Shown piece by piece: positions 1 to 6,487 of a DNA stretch of 17,752 nt. Both the position numbers and the translations under genes were made by a program. This DNA is from Actinomyces sp. (GTDB lineage: Bacteria; Actinomycetota; Actinomycetes; Actinomycetales; Actinomycetaceae). The notes under the pieces are model-generated. The model was given only the letters and a program-made list of their open reading frames with translations. It did not search any database and had not been told where the DNA came from. How positions within the stretch are numbered: the first letter of the stretch is position 1; every line of letters begins with the position of its first letter. The DNA lies in assembly GCA_012837655.1 (NCBI GenBank), contig DUQT01000168.1:1-17752 (forward strand), in the 5' to 3' direction.

Positions 1-3000
1 ACTCCGTCCTCGTCCTTTGAAAGATCACCAACGGCAGTTTCGCCGTATAGATGATGGAGGTCGAGCGGCGGACGGTAAACCGGGAGTTGTTCTCCCATGT
101 CTCGCATCCAGTCGTGGTCGATGAAGTACTGCTGACGACCTGTCAGGGTGTGGAACGGCTTGTCGTGTTCGATGTTGATGACGAACGCGGAGTAGCGGCG
201 GCCGCCATGCTCCGAACCTGACCATTCAGGGGAGGTCACAACAGCGCGCGGCTGGATAGTGACTTCCCGGAAGGTTAGGCGCTTCTCTTCATCGCCCTCG
301 GACAGGTGGGCCATTTCGGTTCCCGTGCGCTTCTCAAGATCACGGAATCCCTGGGTTGCCAGGCGGCCGTTGCCGGTGCCGGACAGTGCCAGGACAGTGT
401 CGGCTGCCTTGATGTCCGTGTTGAGTAGCGGCCTGCCGGTGCCCGCTCCGCTTAGTGCGCGACCGTTCTTGTCGCCCAGTTCGCGGACCTCACGGTCAGG
501 CATGTACTGGACGCCCTTGACCGCCATGCCGACCTTGTCGACCAGGGGCCCGAGGGTATTGAACTTGTCGATGATCTTCGTGTAGTCACGCTCAATCGGA
601 ATCAGCTTCGGCATCGTGACACCGGGGATCAGGCCGACCTCGTCAATGTCGGGAACGATGCCCTCCGGGTTGGCCATTGCGTCCGGAGTGTCGTGCGACA
701 GCGGAGCCGGAAGCACGTCCAGCTGTGTGCCCAGGTGGGTTTGCGCCATCTCAGACACGATTCCAGCCAGCGTTTGGAAGATCTGGAAGTCCGTGCGCGC
801 CTCCCACGGCGGGTTGATCGCCGCGTTGAAAGAGTGCACGAACGGGTGCATGTCCGTTGATGACAGGTCATGCTTCTCATACCAGGTCGCTGCCGGCAAA
901 ATAATGTCGGAGTGAAGTGTCGTCGAGGTGTTGCGGAAGTCGAGCGTCATCATCAGATCGAGCTTGCCGCGAGCGCCCTCGTCACGCCATTTCATCTTCT
1001 TAGGACGTTTGCCTTCGGGGCTTTCCTTTGCGAACACGGCACTGTCTGCGCCGAGCATGTGCTTTTGGAAGAACTCCGTGCCCTTTGCCGATGAACCCAT
1101 CAGGTTTGTGCGCCAGTTGAGCAGGATGCGCGGGTAGTTTTCCGGATTGTCCGGGTCCTCGCAGGCGAACTTGAGGGCGCCGCTCTTTAACTGGTCGACA
1201 ATGTACTGCTTCGGGTCTACGCCCTTTTCTTGGGCTTCCTGTCCAAGCAGTAGCGTCGAGCGATCAAACGTCGGGTAGGACGGCATCCAACCGCGCTTGG
1301 AAGCTTCAACGAGCGTGTCGGCTGTCAACTGGCCATCCAGCGATCCTTCTGAAAGCGGCGATCCCACAGCGGTTGCTTCCGCCGTGTCATAGCGCCACTG
1401 ATCCGTGGTTAGATACCAGAATCCTGCAGAAATCATCTGGCGTGCCGGTCGTTGCCAGTCCAGCGCGAACGCGTACTGCTGCCAGCCGGTGATCGGGCGA
1501 ACCTTTTCCTGACCCACGTAGTGGGCCCATCCGCCACCATTCACGCCCTGCGTTCCACACATCGAACAAAGTGCCAGGAACGATCGGTAAATCTGGTCCG
1601 AATGATAATAGTGGTTCGTTCCAGCACCCATGACGATCATGGAACGTCCCTTGGTGTCGAGGGCGTTCTGGGCGAACTCTCTACCAATGCGGATCGCAGC
1701 ATTGCCGGGAACTCCGGTGTGCTGTTCCTGCCAGGCCGGCGTACCGGGTGTGGAGGCGTCCTCATAATTTTCGGGCCATTCACCAGGGAGGCCGTCGCGC
1801 TTGACTGCGTACTGTGCCAGCAGCAGGTCGAACACGGTTGTTACCAGCTGGTCGCCGATCTTCTTCACCGGAACGCCGCGGGTTACGACGCCGGCGCCGA
1901 TCGAGTTATTCATACGCTCGGAGCCGGGCAGGTCGAAGCGCGGGAGCAGTAGTTCAACAGCTCCATCATTGTCGTCAATCAGCGACATGGCTGGCTTGGT
2001 GCCCTGCAGGGTTAGATTCCACTTGCCAGCACCGCCCTCGCCATATCTATCTGCAAGGGAACCACCCGGATCGGCTACGTAACCGCGTTCGTCCCACACG
2101 AGTGGACGGAACTTCGGGGAATCCTTCTGTTTGATATCGTCGCCCACGCCGTCGGGTAGGTGAGCGGCGGTAAGGAACTTGGCGGGCACGTACGCGCCGT
2201 CGCGTTCCTTCAGCGTGACCAGGAACGGCGAGTCCGTGTACTTGCGCATGTAATCCAAGAAATATGGAGCCTTATCGCGCACGTGGAACTCACTCAAAAT
2301 CACGTGTCCCATTGCGAGGGCGAGCGCACCATCTGTACCGGGAGCGACGCGTAGCCACTCGTCGGCAAACTTCGTGTTATCCGCGTAATCCGGGGACACC
2401 GCTACGACCTTTTGGCCGTGGTAGCGGGCCTCTGTCATGAAGTGCGCGTCGGGGGTACGCGTCAGCGGGATGTTAGATCCCCACATGATCAGGTAGTCGG
2501 AGTTGTACCAGTCGCCAGATTCCGGCACGTCCGTCTGGTCGCCAAACACCTGCGGAGATGCAGGCGGAAGGTCCGCGTACCAGTCGTAGAACGACAGCAT
2601 CGTTCCGCCGATCAGCTCGATGAACCGCGATCCCGCGCCGTAGGAAATCATTGACATAGCGGGAATAACCGAGAATCCCGCGATGCGGTCCGGGCCGTAA
2701 CGCTTGATCGTGTAAACATGGGCTGCGGCAGCGATTTCCATGGCTTCATCCCAAGAAACGCGAACCATGCCACCCTTGCCGCGGGCCTGCTTGTAAGCCT
2801 GCGACTTCTGCGGGTCCTCTACCACTTCGCGCCACGCCAACACGGGGTCCGTGTTGCGCTTCTTTGCGTCACGGTAAAACTCCAGGAGCTGGCTGCGAAT
2901 GTAGGGGTAGCGAATACGGGTCGGTGAATACGTGTACCAGGAAAACGCTGCACCACGCGGGCAGCCGCGAGGTTCGTAATCCGGCAGGTCGGGGCCAGTT

Positions 3001-3263
3001 GACGGATAGTCGATCTGCTGGGATTCCCAGGTGATGACACCGTCCTTGACGTAAACCTTCCACGAGCACGAACCTGTACAGTTCACGCCGTGAGTGGAGC
3101 GCACAATCTTATCGTGCGCCCAGCGCTCACGGTAGAACTTATCTGCGGAACGACCACCCTTTAACGAAATCGAGTGAGTGTCGTCGCTGGCGTGCCCGCG
3201 GCGAAGCCAGGAACCGAACTTGAATAGTCCTGACCCTGTGTCGCGATACTGCGAGTCCGTCAT
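1..3263 (-). CDS. narG: Respiratory nitrate reductase alpha subunit NarG (3' end beyond window)
   Basis: Catalytic subunit of membrane-bound respiratory nitrate reductase; it reduces nitrate to nitrite at a bis-MGD molybdenum centre and passes electrons through an N-terminal 4Fe-4S cluster (family knowledge). The frame is open from ATG at 3263 to the left edge, about 1087 codons, so roughly the last 150 residues are missing. Seen: H58, C62, C66 and C101 in the context RSTHGVNCTGSCSWK and EPRGCPRG, with the same spacing as the E. coli FS0 cluster ligands. The segment SFYDWYADLPPASP carries the expected Mo-ligating Asp. WGSNIPLTRTPDAHF, GGGWAHYVGQEK and ILPAATWYEKHD are also strongly NarG-like. 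AAGGA lies a few bases before the ATG. It starts 24 nt after the narK2 stop, so it is almost certainly co-transcribed with it; narHJI would be expected to follow. Confidence 0.97.
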   Translation of the reverse strand, partial: MTDSQYRDTGSGLFKFGSWLRRGHASDDTHSISLKGGRSADKFYRERWAHDKIVRSTHGVNCTGSCSWKVYVKDGVITWESQQIDYPSTGPDLPDYEPRGCPRGAAFSWYTYSPTRIRYPYIRSQLLEFYRDAKKRNTDPVLAWREVVEDPQKSQAYKQARGKGGMVRVSWDEAMEIAAAAHVYTIKRYGPDRIAGFSVIPAMSMISYGAGSRFIELIGGTMLSFYDWYADLPPASPQVFGDQTDVPESGDWYNSDYLIMWGSNIPLTRTPDAHFMTEARYHGQKVVAVSPDYADNTKFADEWLRVAPGTDGALALAMGHVILSEFHVRDKAPYFLDYMRKYTDSPFLVTLKERDGAYVPAKFLTAAHLPDGVGDDIKQKDSPKFRPLVWDERGYVADPGGSLADRYGEGGAGKWNLTLQGTKPAMSLIDDNDGAVELLLPRFDLPGSERMNNSIGAGVVTRGVPVKKIGDQLVTTVFDLLLAQYAVKRDGLPGEWPENYEDASTPGTPAWQEQHTGVPGNAAIRIGREFAQNALDTKGRSMIVMGAGTNHYYHSDQIYRSFLALCSMCGTQGVNGGGWAHYVGQEKVRPITGWQQYAFALDWQRPARQMISAGFWYLTTDQWRYDTAEATAVGSPLSEGSLDGQLTADTLVEASKRGWMPSYPTFDRSTLLLGQEAQEKGVDPKQYIVDQLKSGALKFACEDPDNPENYPRILLNWRTNLMGSSAKGTEFFQKHMLGADSAVFAKESPEGKRPKKMKWRDEGARGKLDLMMTLDFRNTSTTLHSDIILPAATWYEKHDLSSTDMHPFVHSFNAAINPPWEARTDFQIFQTLAGIVSEMAQTHLGTQLDVLPAPLSHDTPDAMANPEGIVPDIDEVGLIPGVTMPKLIPIERDYTKIIDKFNTLGPLVDKVGMAVKGVQYMPDREVRELGDKNGRALSGAGTGRPLLNTDIKAADTVLALSGTGNGRLATQGFRDLEKRTGTEMAHLSEGDEEKRLTFREVTIQPRAVVTSPEWSGSEHGGRRYSAFVINIEHDKPFHTLTGRQQYFIDHDWMRDMGEQLPVYRPPLDLHHLYGETAVGDLSKDEDG

Positions 3264-3287
3264 ATTGAGTCCTTATTAGTAGTTGGT

Positions 3288-4619
3288 TTAGCCCGGGAAC
3301 GGTGCGTTCGGGCGTGCGTAGTAAATCCAGACGAGCACGGTGCAAATCAGGAAGAACACCGTGCAACCAATGAAGAAAGTAACCGGTGCGATTACAGATA
3401 GGAACATGCCCACAATGAACGGACCAAAAGCTGCGATTGCTGCGGTCCAACCGATTACGCCACCGGCCTGCCTTGGAGGCAGGATCATCGGCATCTGCTT
3501 AAAGGTGCCTGCGTTTCCAATTCCTGCGAAGAAGAAGATTCCCATCATGCACCAGAAGAACGGCCAGAACTCTGCAGGCGAGCTGGGCGTTAGGAAGAAG
3601 ATTGCGCAGAATGTTAGGGCCGTCATTCCGACACCGGACACGAACGTCCAAAGCGCTCCACCAAAACGGTCACACAGCGGACCGAAGGCCACGCGGGTTG
3701 CGGATCCGATTAGTGGGCCAAGGAACGCGAACGTCACGCCCTGGGGAAGTCCTTCCATTCCGGCAAACTGCGAGTTATTGCCGTACGTGTTGTTAATTAG
3801 GAGGGCGAACTGGGCTGCAAAACCGGAGAACGCGCCGAAAGTCATCAGGTACACGAGGGTGAGGATCCACGTGTTCTTATTTGAGAAAATGTCGAACTGT
3901 TCCTTGAAGTTCGCCTGAACCGGCACATCTTTCAGCATGGTCCAAGCGAGGATGCCAACCAGAATGGTCCACGGAACCAGGAATATGGCGACGTTGTGCA
4001 GGTGCATTACGCCACCGTCGACCGTGGTCTGTGCCGGTAGGAACGTGGTTCCAAGCATCGCGAAACCGATGATCCATGGGCCGGCAAGCTGAATCAGCGA
4101 AACGCCGAAGTTACCAATACCAGCCTGAATGCCCAGTGCTGTACCTGACTTGCTCTTCGGGAAGAAGTATCCGGTTGAAGGCATGTATCCAGAAAACGCG
4201 CCGCCACCGATACCGGTGGCGAATGCCAAAAGCATCAGGACCGTGAACGAAGTGTTCGGGTTCTGAATAGCGAAGTACCATCCAACCATTGGTAGCAGCA
4301 TGATGAAAGTAGTGATCGTAACTAGCTTTCGAGTACCAACAATCGGTGGCAGGAACATGTAGCAAAGCCGGAGCAAACCACCAGCAAGGCCCGGAATTGC
4401 GGCCAACCAGTACAGTTGCCCAGAGGAGAGATCGAAACCGATCTCATTTAGTCGCGGCGCTATTGCCGAGACCAGGTACCACGTACAAAACGCAATGGTC
4501 AACGACGCTGTTGTAATCCAAAGCGTCTTCCACGCAATCTTTGAATCCCAGTGTTCCGGATCATTAGGGTTCCAGCCCTTAATCATCCTCCCACTGGTGT
4601 CCAGAGCAGTGTCAGACAT
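3288..4619 (-). CDS. narK: Nitrate/nitrite MFS transporter, NarK2-like
   Basis: Twelve-helix major facilitator of the nitrate/nitrite porter family, 443 aa, in the cytoplasmic membrane. Seen: the first nitrate signature GIGGGAFSGYMPSTGYFFPK followed by ALGIQAGIGNFGVSL, and the second signature GIGNAGTFKQMPMILP. R84 in GGLLRLCYMF and the Arg in SATRVAFGPLCDRFGG correspond to the two substrate-binding arginines of E. coli NarK. The start at 4619 (MSDTALD) is chosen because GGAG sits 5 nt upstream; an earlier in-frame ATG at 4646 has no comparable site. In other bacteria NarK2-type proteins are usually nitrate/nitrite antiporters, so export of nitrite made by NarG is the likely role (inference). 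It lies between narK1 and narG, 24 nt before narG. Its 176-bp leader holds two palindromic structures that may control it separately from narK1. Confidence 0.93.
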   Translation of the reverse strand: MSDTALDTSGRMIKGWNPNDPEHWDSKIAWKTLWITTASLTIAFCTWYLVSAIAPRLNEIGFDLSSGQLYWLAAIPGLAGGLLRLCYMFLPPIVGTRKLVTITTFIMLLPMVGWYFAIQNPNTSFTVLMLLAFATGIGGGAFSGYMPSTGYFFPKSKSGTALGIQAGIGNFGVSLIQLAGPWIIGFAMLGTTFLPAQTTVDGGVMHLHNVAIFLVPWTILVGILAWTMLKDVPVQANFKEQFDIFSNKNTWILTLVYLMTFGAFSGFAAQFALLINNTYGNNSQFAGMEGLPQGVTFAFLGPLIGSATRVAFGPLCDRFGGALWTFVSGVGMTALTFCAIFFLTPSSPAEFWPFFWCMMGIFFFAGIGNAGTFKQMPMILPPRQAGGVIGWTAAIAAFGPFIVGMFLSVIAPVTFFIGCTVFFLICTVLVWIYYARPNAPFPG

Positions 4620-4676
4620 TTCTACTCCAATCGAAATCGTGCACATCTTTGTGATGATCGGACTTGAACTTACTTT

Positions 4677-4696
4677 ATAACGGCTATTTCCGTTAT
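4677..4696. promoter_or_regulatory. 20-bp inverted repeat ATAACGG-N6-CCGTTAT upstream of narK2
   Basis: Perfect 7-bp arms with a 6-bp centre, 58 bp before the narK2 ATG. On the minus strand a TATAAA hexamer overlaps the downstream edge, so the palindrome sits where an operator over a -10 region would be. It could also form an RNA hairpin, but no T-run follows in either direction, so a terminator is unlikely. The cognate regulator is unknown. Confidence 0.5.
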
Positions 4697-4704
4697 TAAT
4701 GTGG

Positions 4705-4742
4705 TGAGTCAGAAACCGCTTAATACTGCGGAAAATGACTCA
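4705..4742. promoter_or_regulatory. Nested inverted repeats between narK1 and narK2
   Basis: A 38-bp symmetric element: outer perfect arms TGAGTCA and TGACTCA, symmetric 4-nt internal loops (GAAA, AAAA), inner perfect arms CCGC and GCGG, and an 8-nt AT-rich loop. It lies 8 bp from the 20-bp palindrome and about 54 nt after the narK1 stop in transcription order. It could be a bipartite protein-binding site or a processing/stability hairpin in the narK1-narK2 transcript. There is no U-tract, so I do not call it a terminator. Confidence 0.45.
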
Positions 4743-4795
4743 TTCACACTTTCTTGGGCTGGTTTTCTTTTGAAAATTATCGCGTGACCTATTTC

Positions 4796-6073
4796 TCAAT
4801 CCGCTTTCTTGTTGGCCTTCACCTTCTCAATGCGGTCGATTGAGATCTCCATCCAGATGATGCAGACGACCACGAGGATTGCCATAACCAGGAATGTTCC
4901 TCCCGGGTAGCCAGCGGGAGTGGCCGCAGCAAATAGTGGGGGCAGAACGAATCCACCGAGACCGCCGAGCATTCCGACGAGTCCGCCAACAGCTCCAACA
5001 TCCTGGGGGTAATAGGTTGGGATGTGCTTAAACACGGCCGCCTTTCCGATACCCATCGCACATCCGTGGATGAAGACAATGAAGGCGAAGATCCAAACAT
5101 CACCAAGGAAGGGCAGGATGCCTCGGGGCAATGCGAGGATCGCAGCGGTGACCAGCATGAGCGCAAAAGTTAGCCTCATGACGGAGCGCGCTCCCCACTT
5201 ATCTGACATCCAACCTCCCACTGGGCGCATCAGTGATGCTGGGAAGATGAAGGACGCAGTAATCAAAGCTGCCTTGGTTAGTGAAACCGGGGCGCCATCA
5301 CTGGCCGTGAAGTGGGACGTGTAGTAGTTCGGAAGCCAGGAGGAAAGAGCAACGTAAGCTCCGAACACGGCTACGTAGTACAGCGAAAAACGCCATACCT
5401 GAATGTGCTTTAGAGGAGCTAAACGTTCCGAGAGGCTACGATCGCCCTCGGCTGTAATGTCATTCTTTGGCGTGCCCAACCAGACAAGGATTGCTGTAAG
5501 GATGAGGAGGACGGCGTAGATCAGCGGCACCAGTCGCCAGCCGCCTTCAACCATTCCGCCGAAGTACGCTTGGCCGGCGGTTGCGGTAATAATCGCGGGG
5601 CCGATGAACTTGGTGACCGATGCGCCCAGGTTGCCGGCGCCGAAAATGCCGAGCGCCAAACCTTGCCGTTCCGGTGGGGTCCACAGGGAGTTCCACGAGA
5701 TGCCTGCTGTAAACGAGTTACCTGCAATACCCACGAAGAACGCGAGTATCAGTAGCTGCACGTAGCTGTGCGCGTACGCAACCGCCACCGCGAAAACTGC
5801 TGAGGAAAGTAGTAGGACGATGAACACTTTTCGGCCGCCAATGCGGTCCGCAATCATGCCCGCAGGCATGCGCCACATTGAACCGTTCAAGATGGCGACT
5901 GAGGTAATCCACGCGAGCTGAGCGTCTGATAGACCCAGCTCTTCCTTGATTGCCACACCGAGAACACCGAACATCATCCACACTGCAAACATGAGTGTGA
6001 ACGCAAGAGTTGAGATCCACAGGACGCGGATTGCACCGCTCTTCTGCGCCTCACTGGTTTGGGACTCGCCCAT
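4796..6073 (-). CDS. narK: Nitrate/nitrite MFS transporter, NarK1-like
   Basis: Major facilitator of the nitrate/nitrite porter family, 425 aa with about 12 hydrophobic helices, but a different subtype from its neighbour. Seen: the signature around GNSFTAGISWNSLWTPPERQG with ALGIFGAGNLGAS, and the second signature GIGKAAVFKHIPTYYP followed by VGAVGGLVGMLGGLGGFVLP, typical of type I (NarK1, nitrate/proton symport) proteins. R68 in GSMWRMPAGMIADRIGG and the Arg in SLMRPVGGWMSDKWG match the substrate arginines. The start is clear: AAGGAG lies 6 nt before ATG 6073. Adjacent NarK1 and NarK2 proteins, sometimes fused, occur in denitrifiers such as Paracoccus; here they are separate genes. It is first in the nar run, with a 414-bp upstream region containing palindromes, so the main nar promoter is probably there. 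Nitrate import to start respiration is the inferred role. Confidence 0.94.
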   Translation of the reverse strand: MGESQTSEAQKSGAIRVLWISTLAFTLMFAVWMMFGVLGVAIKEELGLSDAQLAWITSVAILNGSMWRMPAGMIADRIGGRKVFIVLLLSSAVFAVAVAYAHSYVQLLILAFFVGIAGNSFTAGISWNSLWTPPERQGLALGIFGAGNLGASVTKFIGPAIITATAGQAYFGGMVEGGWRLVPLIYAVLLILTAILVWLGTPKNDITAEGDRSLSERLAPLKHIQVWRFSLYYVAVFGAYVALSSWLPNYYTSHFTASDGAPVSLTKAALITASFIFPASLMRPVGGWMSDKWGARSVMRLTFALMLVTAAILALPRGILPFLGDVWIFAFIVFIHGCAMGIGKAAVFKHIPTYYPQDVGAVGGLVGMLGGLGGFVLPPLFAAATPAGYPGGTFLVMAILVVVCIIWMEISIDRIEKVKANKKAD

Positions 6074-6112
6074 AATCGACTCCTTGCAAACGCTATTTGG
6101 CAGAAATTGATT

Positions 6113-6125
6113 GTGGTTGCACCAC
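6113..6125. promoter_or_regulatory. Palindrome GTGGT-TGC-ACCAC upstream of narK1
   Basis: Perfect 5-bp arms with a 3-bp centre, 40 bp upstream of the narK1 ATG. Size, symmetry and position suit a Crp/FNR-family or similar operator controlling the nitrate genes. The half-sites are not the canonical TTGAT or TGTGA, so the factor cannot be named. Confidence 0.4.
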
Positions 6126-6163
6126 CAAATCTAGTTGGCCAGTAAGCACTTAAAAGGCGTCTC

Positions 6164-6177
6164 GCAAAATTTTTTGC
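6164..6177. promoter_or_regulatory. Palindrome GCAAAA-TT-TTTTGC upstream of narK1
   Basis: Perfect 6-bp arms around TT, about 90 bp before narK1, in the AT-rich part of the gap next to the A/T block at 6188-6202. It could be a second operator or an upstream activator site; AT-rich palindromes also arise easily by chance. Confidence 0.3.
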
Positions 6178-6216
6178 ACGGTTCGTTATGTAATTAAAAA
6201 ATGGTCGCTCGGGGTT

Positions 6217-6363
6217 GGGACGTTGGTCCTCAATTTGGGACCTGGATCACTCCAGTTTGGTGGCATCCTCACGCTTGATTGGTGGCATCGCGGTTTTTTG
6301 GCGTCGCGGCATTCTGATTGTTGACATCGCGGCATTCTGATTTGTGCCATCGTGCCACTCTGG
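6217..6363. repeat. Degenerate ~22-bp tandem repeat with hairpins
   Basis: About six or seven imperfect units of 19-23 bp resembling TTGGTGGCATCGCGGCATTC. The clearest adjacent pair is GTCGCGGCATTCTGATTG and CATCGCGGCATTCTGATTTG (6303-6342); flanking units TTGGTGGCATCCTCACGCTT, TTGGTGGCATCGCGG and TTGTGCCATCGTGCCACTC diverge more. The left end turns into inverted repeats: GGAC-GTTG-GTCC (6218-6229), GGTCC with GGACC (6225-6242) and CTGGA-TCAC-TCCAG (6242-6255). It has no recognised family, no conserved exact unit and no Cas genes, so it is not a CRISPR. Confidence 0.55.
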
Positions 6364-6487
6364 CGCGCGTGAATGTCGAACTGAATGTTTCTCGCCGAGC
6401 CCATTTGCCAACCGTCGAAAATGCGCGCGATGTCTGAACTAGCCGGCGAAAGTGCGCTCTAGTTTTTTGCTGGAAAACGTACTGTGG

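Larger units (their letters stand above)
6074..6487. other. 414-bp intergenic between glxK-mobA and narK1
   Basis: No supported gene lies here. A 72-codon open frame on the minus strand (6404-6186) has no ribosome site and simply runs through the repeat. From right to left the gap holds the 3' flank of the glycerate kinase fusion without a clear terminator, the degenerate repeat (6217-6363), an AT-rich stretch, and the two palindromes nearest narK1. The narK1 promoter is expected within the last 150 bp but I could not fix confident -35/-10 boxes. Confidence 0.6.

Noticed and set aside
3340..3918. 192-codon plus-strand frame inside narK2
   Set aside because: Antisense to a strongly conserved transporter gene; no ribosome site and no recognisable protein features.
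4705..4742. Rho-independent terminator between narK1 and narK2
   Set aside because: Nested stem is interrupted by two 4-nt internal loops and has no T-run on either side.
6251..6363. Possible CRISPR array
   Set aside because: Units of ~22 bp abut with no unique spacers, repeats are not exact, and no cas genes are nearby.
6186..6404. 72-codon open frame on the minus strand in the glxK-narK1 gap
   Set aside because: No ribosome site, runs through degenerate repeats, Arg/Gln/Pro-rich composition typical of chance frames.
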